From NCBI GenBank assembly GCA_016926595.1, contig JAFGOG010000162.1, positions 1 to 9,990 on the forward strand: a stretch of DNA of 9,990 nucleotides, in the 5' to 3' direction. Each line of letters starts with the position of its first letter. Within the stretch, counting starts at the first letter, position 1. This DNA comes from Anaerolineae bacterium. Its GTDB lineage: Bacteria > Chloroflexota > Anaerolineae > JAAYZQ01. Positions 1 through 7,153 of the stretch are shown here, in pieces. The notes beneath the pieces were generated by a model. It saw nothing but the letters and a program-made list of their open reading frames with translations, had not been told where the DNA came from and ran no database searches. The position numbers and the translations under genes are program-made.

Positions 1-33
1 CCATGGCTATCCTCCATCGTTTCCTGAAGGATA

Positions 34-86
34 GCGCATATCGTGCAGTTTTTCAAGCCCGCCCCCAATTTAGATGCAATCGCCCT
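34..86 (+). other. Out-of-frame upstream continuation of the STAND gene (frameshift)
   Basis: Frame 1 from 34 to 84 reads AHIVQFFKPAPNLDAIA. This fits the stretch that normally precedes the Walker B region in STAND NTPases: a short strand with an aromatic pair, then a 'leucine-aspartate' turn. It joins the downstream ORF if one C is removed from the CCC run at 83-85, giving DAIA followed by YVEALSLHLANRH. Frame 1 is closed by TGA at 25-27, while frame 3 is open from base 3, so a second shift may lie near 28-40. The cause may be a real mutation or a sequencing or assembly error; the sequence alone cannot tell. Confidence 0.6.
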
Positions 87-2914
87 ATGTCGAAGCCCTG
101 TCCCTTCACCTGGCCAACCGCCACGACAAGTTTCGCCAGGCACTGCTGGCGGCCCGAGACCAGAACATTGTCATTATCAATGCCGCCGTGACTGTAGGCC
201 GGGCCGAGGCCGGAGCGACCATTCAGGCCATCGAGTCACTGACCATCAGGGGCATATCTGCCCGGGCTGCCTTTGACCGTTGGGTCCGGCGACCGCTGGA
301 TTTCCTGTGCCAGCCCGATCTTGACCAAAAGATCGTGGTCCTGGTCGACGGGCTGGACGAGGCCCTTGGCTACGACCCCGACAACGACCTGGTGAGCTTG
401 CTGCGCCGTATCCTGACCGGTGACGAGAAAACTGGGGTCGATCTGCCGTCCCAGGTCCACTTTCTCCTCACCTGCCGTTCGCAAGAGTCCCGGGTATTGG
501 ATGGCCTGCCCGGCCGGCGGCTGGACCTCATCACCGATGTTCCCGAGGGCACGGATGACCCCCAGGACTATGCCTATGAACGGCTGCACAGCCTGCCAGA
601 CCCCCGCCGGCGCGAGCTGGCCCGGATGCTGGCCGACAAGAGCCAGGGAACCTTTCTCTATGTCCGTGTTGTGCTGGATGACCTGCTCAAGTCGCCAGAA
701 GACCTGCCGAGCCTGGAAAAGCAGGATCTGCCGGATACCCTGGAGCGCGCCTATCACCAATACCTGGCGCGGGAGGTGGGCGCCGACACAACCAGGTGGG
801 AGAATCAGTTTCGGCCCATGCTGGGCGTGTTGATCGTCGCTCACGGCCCGGGGTTGACGCGGGTGCAGGCCCGCGGCGCGGCGGGGCTGTCGAGACCGGC
901 CGGCGACGACGTGTTGCGGCGCTGCGCCCAGTTCCTGGTCGGCCCGCGGCCGGAAGGCCCCTTTCGCCTTTTTCACGAATCGTTCCGCGACTACCTGCGC
1001 AGTGGCGAGGATGAGACCTTCCAGGTCTATCCCGGGACCATGAACAAGCAGGTGGCGCACTTTTTCATGGCGGAATACGGCAGCGGTTGGGGCGGATGCT
1101 CCGATGAGTATGCCCTGCGGTTCACGCCCACACACCTGCTGGAGGCGGCTCGTCTGGCCGAGACCAACCAGGAGCGGCGCCAGCGGGCGTCCGAGCTTCA
1201 ACAGTTGCTGACCGGCAACTATAGCTTTCGCCAGCGCAAGATCGACCACTTTGGCAGCCCTACTCCCTGGCTGGCCGACCTCAGCGCCGCGCTGGCGCTG
1301 GCCGCCGATACGACAGAAGTTGTTCAGGCCTGGCAGTACATCTATAACTATCACCGCGTCGTGGGCGAGGAGCGGCAGCCGCGACGGGTTCTCGACCTGG
1401 TACGGGCCGGCAAGTACGGTGCTGCCCTGGACCGCACGGCTCTGTACAGCACCATGCCCAACTCCCAGGGGCTGATGCGGCTTTGGATCGCCTGGGTAGC
1501 TGCCGGCGAGGGGCAGAGGGACTTTGCGACCGAAGCGGCCATGCAGGCCCTCCAGCAGCTTCCGCCACGGGGCATCATCTCCGAGAGCCTGCAGCAGTTC
1601 GATCCGGGTGCAGAAGAGCAGGCCGCTGACGCGCGGGCCGAAGAGCTGCGGCGCTTGCTCGTGCGGCTGGCCTGGACGGTCCACCCGTCGGAGGAGGACC
1701 AGAAGGGCTGGCTGCAACGCGTGGCACAGACCTGGCCCGCCGACGAGGTGGCAGCGGTCGCCCAGCGGCTGACAGAGCCCCTGAGCGACTGGGGAACCAT
1801 GTTCGGGGATGCGGGTGCTATCGACGACTTTGTACTGTTGCTGGCCCAGCTCGGCGCATTTCCCGGCGCCGACGCTGCCGGTTTGCGGGTTGGCGAACAG
1901 GCCTTCTACTTCCAGCGGCAACTGGCTGCCAATCTGTATCATACCCGCCAGGACGCGGGCTGGTGGCCCAACCTCCATCAGGCTGTCAATGCCCTGGCCA
2001 TGGACGATTATCCCAGCTATCGGGAGATGGCGTTGGCCTGGATCGGGACCGCTGTGCTGGCAGATGAGAGCGAGGCCCGGGCTCGCGAGGCCATGGGCAA
2101 GGTGCTCGAAGGAGCGCTCGGCGTGCCCGAGCCGTTCTTCCGTGGCGATGCGGTGGTGGCAGCCCTGGAGGGCCTGGCCCGGGAGCGGGGCGCGCGGCTC
2201 GAGACCGAAGGCCTGGCCGAAGCGCTCGAGACGTCAGATGCCGTGGGGTCCACCAAGAGCACGACAGAGACGGAAATTCGGCTGCGGGCCAACTTGCCCG
2301 CCGATCCCTGGGCCTACGAGATGCGCCGGCAGAACTCGGTGGCAGGTGCGCTCTATCGCCTGGATGGCCCGTCCCGGGCCCTGGCCGAGAACATGCTGCG
2401 CGCCGCGGGCGCCGTGGGCCCCGAAGGCAGCTACGCCGGCTACAGGGTTCTCTCCCGCCTGACGCTGGCCTGCCGCTGGCTGGAGTGGGACCGCCTTGAC
2501 GAGGCGCGGGCGGAGGTGGGCCGGGCTGGGAGCGACGCGGGCCACATGCTCGACCAGGCGCTGGGCCAGGAGCGTGGCGAGCTCGTCGAGGACATGGAGC
2601 GCTGGCTGGCCGCTTGGGAAGCGCAGTCTCCCGATCTGTTGGACCGGGAGAAGGCACTCGCCAGCGCACAGGACTTGACCGGCATGGCGCGCTCGCTGCG
2701 CATCCAGTTCCTGGCAGCCTTGTGGGCCGGGGAGCCAGAGTGGCTGGTGCGTCTGGTGCAGCCGGCCCTCGATGATGCCACAGCCCTGGATGCCGTCCTG
2801 GGCCGGCTGCTGGGTGCCCTGGCGCAGGTGCCGCAGCCGGATCGACCCTTTGAGCGCCTGGTCTCAGAGATGTGGGCTGAGCATCTGGCGTACCGGTTTG
2901 TCGTCAGCGTGTAG
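74..2914 (+). CDS. STAND/NACHT-like NTPase, C-terminal portion (N-terminus out of frame)
   Basis: This is most of a large signal-transducing STAND-class NTPase. Residue numbers count from the ATG at 74. A hydrophobic Walker B strand followed by acidic residues, KIVVLVDGLDEA, lies at about 86-97. A sensor-like strand with arginine, LLTCRSQE, is at about 131-138, and a winged-helix region ends in RLFHESFRDYL at about 298-308. From about 440 the protein is helical with TPR-like repeats, probably an alpha-solenoid sensor. No Walker A (P-loop) is present, so the frame is not a complete protein. The ATG at 74 directly follows an in-frame TAG at 71-73, has no Shine-Dalgarno sequence, and its first four codons look spurious: good family-like sequence begins at YVEALSLHLA and continues upstream in frame 1. 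The family assignment is firm at the STAND level; the ligand is unknown. It probably acts in the cytoplasm as the switch for the peptidases downstream. Confidence 0.85.
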   Translation: MQSPYVEALSLHLANRHDKFRQALLAARDQNIVIINAAVTVGRAEAGATIQAIESLTIRGISARAAFDRWVRRPLDFLCQPDLDQKIVVLVDGLDEALGYDPDNDLVSLLRRILTGDEKTGVDLPSQVHFLLTCRSQESRVLDGLPGRRLDLITDVPEGTDDPQDYAYERLHSLPDPRRRELARMLADKSQGTFLYVRVVLDDLLKSPEDLPSLEKQDLPDTLERAYHQYLAREVGADTTRWENQFRPMLGVLIVAHGPGLTRVQARGAAGLSRPAGDDVLRRCAQFLVGPRPEGPFRLFHESFRDYLRSGEDETFQVYPGTMNKQVAHFFMAEYGSGWGGCSDEYALRFTPTHLLEAARLAETNQERRQRASELQQLLTGNYSFRQRKIDHFGSPTPWLADLSAALALAADTTEVVQAWQYIYNYHRVVGEERQPRRVLDLVRAGKYGAALDRTALYSTMPNSQGLMRLWIAWVAAGEGQRDFATEAAMQALQQLPPRGIISESLQQFDPGAEEQAADARAEELRRLLVRLAWTVHPSEEDQKGWLQRVAQTWPADEVAAVAQRLTEPLSDWGTMFGDAGAIDDFVLLLAQLGAFPGADAAGLRVGEQAFYFQRQLAANLYHTRQDAGWWPNLHQAVNALAMDDYPSYREMALAWIGTAVLADESEARAREAMGKVLEGALGVPEPFFRGDAVVAALEGLARERGARLETEGLAEALETSDAVGSTKSTTETEIRLRANLPADPWAYEMRRQNSVAGALYRLDGPSRALAENMLRAAGAVGPEGSYAGYRVLSRLTLACRWLEWDRLDEARAEVGRAGSDAGHMLDQALGQERGELVEDMERWLAAWEAQSPDLLDREKALASAQDLTGMARSLRIQFLAALWAGEPEWLVRLVQPALDDATALDAVLGRLLGALAQVPQPDRPFERLVSEMWAEHLAYRFVVSV

Positions 2915-2978
2915 CGGAAATCGATTCAGGCGCAAAGGTGGTGTGACTGCAAAAGGCAGGGATCCAGAGAAAAAAGCG

Positions 2979-2986
2979 AAAGGAGA
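2979..2986 (+). promoter_or_regulatory. Ribosome-binding site of the 380-residue protein gene
   Basis: AAAGGAGA is an almost ideal Shine-Dalgarno match. The AGGAG core ends six bases before the ATG at 2992 and fixes that start. The 77-base gap after the STAND gene holds no convincing terminator, so read-through from the STAND gene is likely. Confidence 0.8.
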
Positions 2987-2991
2987 TCAAC

Positions 2992-4134
2992 ATGCCATTC
3001 CCCTTCGGAGCAAAGGAAGTCAAGCTCAACGTCCGGATCGGCACGACGTCGCCGATCTATGTGCCGCGCATCGAGGACCCACCAGCGGTGAATCCGGGAG
3101 ACTATTTTTGGATCAAGGTCCACAGCGCCCAGGCCGCTTTTCGCGGGTCGCTCTTTGAAAAAGCCAAAGGGCTGGTCGTCACCTCCAAGATCAACCTGAA
3201 TCACCAGTTGCTGGGCCAGGAAGAGATCTATGCCATCCAGCGCTCCAGGGAAGTCAAGAAGGGCGAGGCCGAGCAGTTGGGGCTCAGTTCCAACCTGGTT
3301 TCCCTGGTGCCGGCCACGATGCCGCGCGTGACGGTCGTCATCGAGTTTGTCCTCGACAAGGAGAACAACCTGGCCAAGCTGGGCGATGTGATCAACGGCG
3401 ATGGCTTTTTGACGGCGCTGTCCCTGGCACCAGGCGTGGCGGCCGTGGCCAAGACCGTCGGGGGCCTGGCGAAAGACATGATCGCCGCCTTTGTCCCCGC
3501 CCAGGAGCGGGAGCCCATCCTGCAGTTCGCCGGCGATTTTAACCTCGGCGGCGGGGCCGACGCCCTGCGCGATGGTTACTATGCCATCCTGGGCACGCGG
3601 GACGACAGGAATCCCCTGCCCGACTCGCTGTCGGAGCTTGCCATTGCCGCGTCCGCGCTGCTGGTTGGGGGCAAGGAGGTGACCCAGTGGTCGTACGTCG
3701 TGCTGGACGTGACCCGGCTGCCCGCTCGCACCCGGGAGATGAGTGCCGGTGCGCTGTGGGATGCCAAACTGGCCACGGCTGAGAGCACGCTGCGGGATGC
3801 CGTCGACGATCCCTTTGTCGAACCCCAGGCTCTCAAGGATGCGTGGGACAAGTGCAAGACGCTGCTCCAGGAGGCCCGGACTCTGTTGTTGGCCGACCCC
3901 AACTATACCACGGCCGAGGCCAACGATATCTGCCGCACGGTCTACAAGAGCTGCGCGGATCTGGTCAGCAGCAAGGCCAAGCCCGGCCTCGAGACCGACA
4001 CCCAGGCCGACCGCCGGGCGCTGAGCATTCCCCTGGACAACAAAGAGCTGGAGCAGGAGGTCGCCACGTATACTGCGGAGGCGCAGGTGGCCCGGCACGT
4101 CCTGAGGGAAAACAAGATGCTGGAGGAAGGGTAG
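2992..4134 (+). CDS. Unknown 380-residue protein, possible effector or protease substrate
   Basis: I do not recognise this family. There is no signal peptide and no clear transmembrane helix. Residues 1-130 and 175-245 look beta-rich, with alternating hydrophobic runs such as PRVTVVIEFVLD at 111-122. Between them, about 138-168 is a small-residue, weakly hydrophobic helix rich in Ala, Gly, Leu and Val (GFLTALSLAPGVAAVAKTV at its start). A basic, proline-containing segment, RLPARTRE, lies at 242-249. From about 255 to the end the protein is helical and charged. The start is set by a strong ribosome-binding site. The gene lies between the STAND NTPase and the C11 peptidase and ends nine bases before the latter, so it probably belongs to the same operon. 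A two-domain protein with a basic linker beside a likely Arg/Lys-specific peptidase could be a cleavage-activated effector, but this is only inference; an adaptor or structural partner is equally possible. Confidence 0.9.
   Translation: MPFPFGAKEVKLNVRIGTTSPIYVPRIEDPPAVNPGDYFWIKVHSAQAAFRGSLFEKAKGLVVTSKINLNHQLLGQEEIYAIQRSREVKKGEAEQLGLSSNLVSLVPATMPRVTVVIEFVLDKENNLAKLGDVINGDGFLTALSLAPGVAAVAKTVGGLAKDMIAAFVPAQEREPILQFAGDFNLGGGADALRDGYYAILGTRDDRNPLPDSLSELAIAASALLVGGKEVTQWSYVVLDVTRLPARTREMSAGALWDAKLATAESTLRDAVDDPFVEPQALKDAWDKCKTLLQEARTLLLADPNYTTAEANDICRTVYKSCADLVSSKAKPGLETDTQADRRALSIPLDNKELEQEVATYTAEAQVARHVLRENKMLEEG
4122..4130 (+). promoter_or_regulatory. Ribosome-binding site of the C11 peptidase gene, inside the preceding CDS
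   Basis: GGAGGAAGG lies in the last codons of the preceding gene, 13 bases before the ATG at 4144. Another ATG at 4137 is in a different frame and stops at once. The arrangement suggests translational coupling between the 380-residue protein and the peptidase. The spacing is longer than ideal. Confidence 0.55.
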
Positions 4135-4143
4135 GGATGTCGG

Positions 4144-5508
4144 ATGGCGACTGAAAGGGCCAGGTGGACCATCCTCGTCTACATCGCTGCCCACAATGAC
4201 CTGGAGCAGGAGGGCAGGCAGATGGGCACCCGCAGCCTGAACCAGATCCTGGCTGTGGGCAGCACCCCGGAGGTCAGGCTGGCCGTGCTGTATGACGGAC
4301 CAGCCGGGGCCAAGCGCTGCATGGTCCGGGAAGCGGGCCAAAGGCCCGTGGAGGAGCCGCTGCCCGATTTCGATTCGGGCGACGGCGACGCGCTGCTGGA
4401 GACGGTGCGCTGGGCCTACGACCGGTGCCCGGCCGAGCACTATGGCCTGGTGCTGTGGAGTCACGGCACCGGCTGGCGGCCAGAGCCGGGCAACACGAGG
4501 GAGCGGGGCGGGCTGCCCGCAGCCGGCGGACAGGGCAGCACCTGGAGCGCCGCCGAGCTGCAGCGGATTGCCGCCGCCGTGCGCGGTGATGACGAGGTGG
4601 ACGAGGACGAGGCCCTGACAACAGAGCGATCCCTCACCGGCTCTCCGCCGCCGCAGATCCTGTTCCGGTCGTCCGTGGGGAACATCCTGAAGAGGGACAA
4701 ACGTGAGCGCGCCATCTGCTTCGACGACGGGACCGGTCACTCCCTGGATGCCCTCGAGCTCCAGCGGGTCATGGACCAGGTCGCCGCGGCCATTTGCAAG
4801 CCCGTCGACCTGCTGGGCATGGACGCCTGCCTGATGGCAACCCTGGAGGTCGCCTACCAGGTGCGTGTGTCCGTCCGCTATTTGGTCGCCTCCGAGGAGC
4901 TGGTCCCCGGCACGAGCTGGCCCTACGACGCCATCCTGCGCGAGCTGCAGGCCGATCCCTCTGTGTCGGGGCGGGAGCTGGCCCTGTCGGTGGTCAGGCA
5001 CTACCACGACTACTACGAGGCCCACCCACCGCTGCCCGGGGAGGGCGATGTGACCAAGGTGGCCCTGGATCTATCCCGGGTGGAAGAGATCTCTTTGTCC
5101 GTGGATGCCCTCGCCCAGGCGCTCCAGGCCGATATCGACAACCAGGCCGCCGCGCTGTGGGCGGCCCAGAAGGCCGCCGCGGCCCAGGAAATGCACGGGC
5201 GCTGGCTCACCAAGTTCCGCTTTCACCTCTGGGACCTGGGCTCGCTCGCTGCCCGCCTGGCGGCCGCCGAGGGCAGCAGCCCGGCGGTCAAAGAGGCTGC
5301 CGGCAGGGTGTGCAGCGCGCTGGAGCCAGGCGGGGCGGTCCTGGACGAGAAACACCGTGGCGAGTGGTACGATGGGATTGGCGGCCTGTCGATCTATGCG
5401 GCCCTGCCCAACAAGCAGCGTATCTCGCCCGACTATGCACGGGTCGCCCTGTCGGTGGATACCTTCTGGGATGAGATGCTGGCAGCGTACCACGACGCGC
5501 TGGCCTGA
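4144..5508 (+). CDS. Clostripain-like cysteine peptidase (family C11, caspase fold)
   Basis: This is a 454-residue cysteine endopeptidase of clan CD. The N-terminus WTILVYIAAHNDLEQEG (8-24) is the usual first strand of C11 enzymes. The catalytic His is His107 in LVLWSHGTGW, and the catalytic Cys is Cys229 in DLLGMDACLMA. The strand ASEELVPGTSWPYDAIL after Cys229 is also typical of C11. Characterised clostripain-family enzymes cut after Arg or Lys and are often activated by self-cleavage; whether this one shares that specificity is not shown here. His and Cys are about 122 residues apart, longer than in the well-studied members, owing to a polar, partly acidic insertion (about 112-190, with DDEVDEDE at 149-156). 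There is no signal peptide, so a cytoplasmic enzyme is expected, unlike secreted clostripain. It sits nine bases after the 380-residue gene and 73 before the CHAT gene, so the three are probably co-expressed. Confidence 0.93.
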   Translation: MATERARWTILVYIAAHNDLEQEGRQMGTRSLNQILAVGSTPEVRLAVLYDGPAGAKRCMVREAGQRPVEEPLPDFDSGDGDALLETVRWAYDRCPAEHYGLVLWSHGTGWRPEPGNTRERGGLPAAGGQGSTWSAAELQRIAAAVRGDDEVDEDEALTTERSLTGSPPPQILFRSSVGNILKRDKRERAICFDDGTGHSLDALELQRVMDQVAAAICKPVDLLGMDACLMATLEVAYQVRVSVRYLVASEELVPGTSWPYDAILRELQADPSVSGRELALSVVRHYHDYYEAHPPLPGEGDVTKVALDLSRVEEISLSVDALAQALQADIDNQAAALWAAQKAAAAQEMHGRWLTKFRFHLWDLGSLAARLAAAEGSSPAVKEAAGRVCSALEPGGAVLDEKHRGEWYDGIGGLSIYAALPNKQRISPDYARVALSVDTFWDEMLAAYHDALA

Positions 5509-5570
5509 GGCGCTCGCGACCGTCCGAATCTCCGAGGTGGGAAACAGCAGCCGGAGGATCTGATCTTGTG

Positions 5571-5577
5571 AGGAGAG
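5571..5577 (+). promoter_or_regulatory. Ribosome-binding site deciding the CHAT gene start
   Basis: AGGAGAG has its GGAG core six bases before the ATG at 5582, but only three bases before the alternative in-frame GTG at 5579. The ATG is therefore preferred. The partial copy at 7049 also begins with ATG at the equivalent codon. Confidence 0.65.
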
Positions 5578-5581
5578 AGTG

Positions 5582-6985
5582 ATGAGGTATCACGACATGA
5601 TCCTGGAAGTGAAGGGGCCGCAGTTGGAAAAGACCCCTGACAAACGGCGGGTTGGCCGGTTCACGGTCCGCGTCGTCAAATCGCCCGACGGGTGGATGGG
5701 CGAGGCCGTGCCCGTGGAGTACGACGACAAGGCGCTACGGCTCAGTCTGGGCCGGCTCGAGCGCCGCGAGCTGGACCGAGACGGCTTGATTAGCCTCGGC
5801 CGGACGCTGGCCGTGCTGCTGCTGCCGCCCAGGGGCCAGGGGCAGCGGAAGGGCGTGCGCGACTATCTGGCCAACAGCCTGCTGTCCATCGGCCCCAATG
5901 CCGGCCTGCGGCTGCGGCTGCGGCTGCCACGCCAGCTTCAGGCGCTGCCCTGGGAGTACATGTACGTCGAGCGGGGGGACGCCGAGCCCGGGATGTATGG
6001 CTTTTTGTCGCTGGACCCGCGCGTGGTGCTCATCCGCCACGAGGAAGATGGCCACCCCCTCCAGCCGGTGCAGCTCGCGGGCGACATCAAGGTGCTGGTG
6101 GCTTTGGCCTCGGCAGAGTGGCTGCCTCAACTGGATCTGGCCCGGGAGAGGGTCATCCTCGACGAGGCCTTGGCCGGGCGGGCGGGCCTCACGCCGCTGT
6201 ACCTGCAGGACGCCACCCTGAACGAGATCCTGGCCGCCAGCCCCGGGAGCGGCATCTTTTACTTTGCCGGGCACGGTGTATTCGAGCGCGAGATGGGGGA
6301 CGCGCCCGGAACCTACAGCGGCACTGGCCAGTTGGCCCTGTATGACGAGCTGGTGGGCGGCCAGGACGTGGGGGCCAACCTGCTCGGAAGCGGGGTGCGG
6401 CTGGCCGTGCTGGGAGGATGCCAAACGGGCCAGCGCGACGGCATCAGCGTGTGGAGCGGCATCGCCCCGGCCTTGATCAAAGCCCAGATCCCGGCCGTGG
6501 TGGCCAACCAGTATTCGATCCGCGACGTCTGCGCCATCGCCTTCAGCCAGCAGTTCTTCCAGGCATTGGTGGGCGGGTTGCCCGTCGAGATGGCTACCAG
6601 TCTGGGGCGCAAGGCGGCCTTCAACGTCGACAAGGAGGGGCGTGATTGGGGCGTCCCGGTGCTCTACCTGCAGGCGGAGGACGGGGCCCTCTTTGCCGGC
6701 GCGGCCAATCCCGTCGTGCGCCAGAAGGCGAGGCAAGCGGCAGAGGCAGACGTGAGCGTGCATGTGCGAGAGGTCGCGGCCGGCGGTGAGGTGATTGGCG
6801 GCGACATCGGCCAGATGCTGTCCGGCAAGCTGGACGTCAACGTGACGGTTAGCGAGACGGTCTATGGCACGGTCATGGGCCTCAAGATCGACAAGCTCGG
6901 CGGCGGCCACGCCGACGTGGCCCTCGACGTAGGCACGGTGGGGGATGGGGGCCGAGTCACCGGACTGAGGCTGGATGAGCTCTAG
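5582..6985 (+). CDS. CHAT-domain cysteine peptidase (caspase HetF-like) with C-terminal Gly/Val module
   Basis: This 467-residue protein is a CHAT peptidase, a caspase- and separase-related family of bacterial conflict systems. An N-terminal beta-rich domain (1-120) starts MRYHDMILEVKG, and the conserved LPWEYMY follows at 122-128. The catalytic His is His231 in FYFAGHGVF, and the catalytic Cys is Cys280 in LAVLGGCQTG. The typical CHAT end region follows (IPAVVANQYSIRD at 303-315, GLPVEMATSLGRKAAFN to about 348). After residue 390 a separate tail carries three related elements: GEVIGGDIGQML (402-413), GTVMGLKIDKL (429-439) and GRVTGLRLDEL (457-467, the C-terminus). The tail does not belong to the peptidase core and may bind a partner. 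An in-frame GTG at 5579 is an alternative start. With the STAND NTPase and the C11 enzyme it would give the locus two distinct caspase-fold proteases; CHAT enzymes usually have narrow substrate choice and need activation by a partner. Confidence 0.93.
   Translation: MRYHDMILEVKGPQLEKTPDKRRVGRFTVRVVKSPDGWMGEAVPVEYDDKALRLSLGRLERRELDRDGLISLGRTLAVLLLPPRGQGQRKGVRDYLANSLLSIGPNAGLRLRLRLPRQLQALPWEYMYVERGDAEPGMYGFLSLDPRVVLIRHEEDGHPLQPVQLAGDIKVLVALASAEWLPQLDLARERVILDEALAGRAGLTPLYLQDATLNEILAASPGSGIFYFAGHGVFEREMGDAPGTYSGTGQLALYDELVGGQDVGANLLGSGVRLAVLGGCQTGQRDGISVWSGIAPALIKAQIPAVVANQYSIRDVCAIAFSQQFFQALVGGLPVEMATSLGRKAAFNVDKEGRDWGVPVLYLQAEDGALFAGAANPVVRQKARQAAEADVSVHVREVAAGGEVIGGDIGQMLSGKLDVNVTVSETVYGTVMGLKIDKLGGGHADVALDVGTVGDGGRVTGLRLDEL
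6785..6982 (+). repeat. Three degenerate G-x-V-x-G repeats in the CHAT C-terminal tail
   Basis: Protein-level repeats are encoded at 6785-6820 (GEVIGGDIGQML), 6866-6898 (GTVMGLKIDKL) and 6950-6982 (GRVTGLRLDEL). Spacing is roughly 80 bases between starts. The pattern G-x-V-x-G-x-x-I/L with a trailing leucine suggests short beta-hairpins. The same pattern recurs in the relic at 9105-9230 and at the end of the 560-residue protein (8803-8832). Confidence 0.55.
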
Positions 6986-7048
6986 ATTTGGACGGCGGAT
7001 GTCTCGCCGGTGACATGGCAAGCCTGGTCCGCGAGGGGACAAGCCACC

Positions 7049-7153
7049 ATGCAGTACGAGGACGTGATCCTGGAGGCGACGGACGCAGAATTGGAGAGGA
7101 CCCCCGACAAGCGCCGGCTGGGCCGGGGCCGGATCGAGAGGAGATGGATTTGA
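7049..7153 (+). pseudogene. 34-codon remnant or copy of the CHAT gene 5' end
   Basis: This small ORF begins MQYEDVILEATDAELERTPD and continues KRRLGRG. The CHAT protein begins MRYHDMILEVKGPQLEKTPD and continues KRRVGRF. The match is clear over about 26 codons (to about 7127) and then stops; the last eight codons are unrelated and end in TGA at 7151-7153. It is either the stump of a second CHAT paralogue that lost its peptidase part, or a short leader peptide made by partial duplication. Its stop overlaps the ATG of the next gene by one base, so translating it could drive translation of that gene. GAGGGG at 7033-7038 is a weak ribosome-binding site. Confidence 0.6.
7138..7143 (+). promoter_or_regulatory. 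Ribosome-binding site of the 560-residue protein gene
   Basis: GAGGAG within GAGAGGAG lies in the last codons of the micro-ORF, nine bases before ATG 7153. It touches the in-frame ATG at 7144, which is too close for use, and so favours 7153. The stop/start overlap (TGATG) is classic translational coupling. Confidence 0.65.

Noticed and set aside
236..1978. Long minus-strand ORF (580 codons) opposite the STAND gene
   Set aside because: It mirrors the high G/C third positions of the STAND gene, has no motifs and is rich in Gln, Gly, Leu and Pro as expected of an antisense shadow.
2926..5025. Long minus-strand ORF (699 codons) opposite the 380-residue and C11 genes
   Set aside because: The plus strand has a C11 peptidase with intact catalytic motifs and well-placed ribosome-binding sites; the antisense frame crosses two genes and an intergenic gap and shows no family features.
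5735..7042. Long minus-strand ORF (435 codons) opposite the CHAT gene
   Set aside because: Antisense shadow of a clear CHAT peptidase, with His/Gln/Gly-rich composition and no motif.
6988..7152. Upstream extension of the 560-residue gene to ATG 6988 (615 codons)
   Set aside because: The added residues are Gly/Arg/Pro-rich and overlap the CHAT-like micro-ORF, whose frame carries the real similarity; the ribosome-binding site favours 7153.
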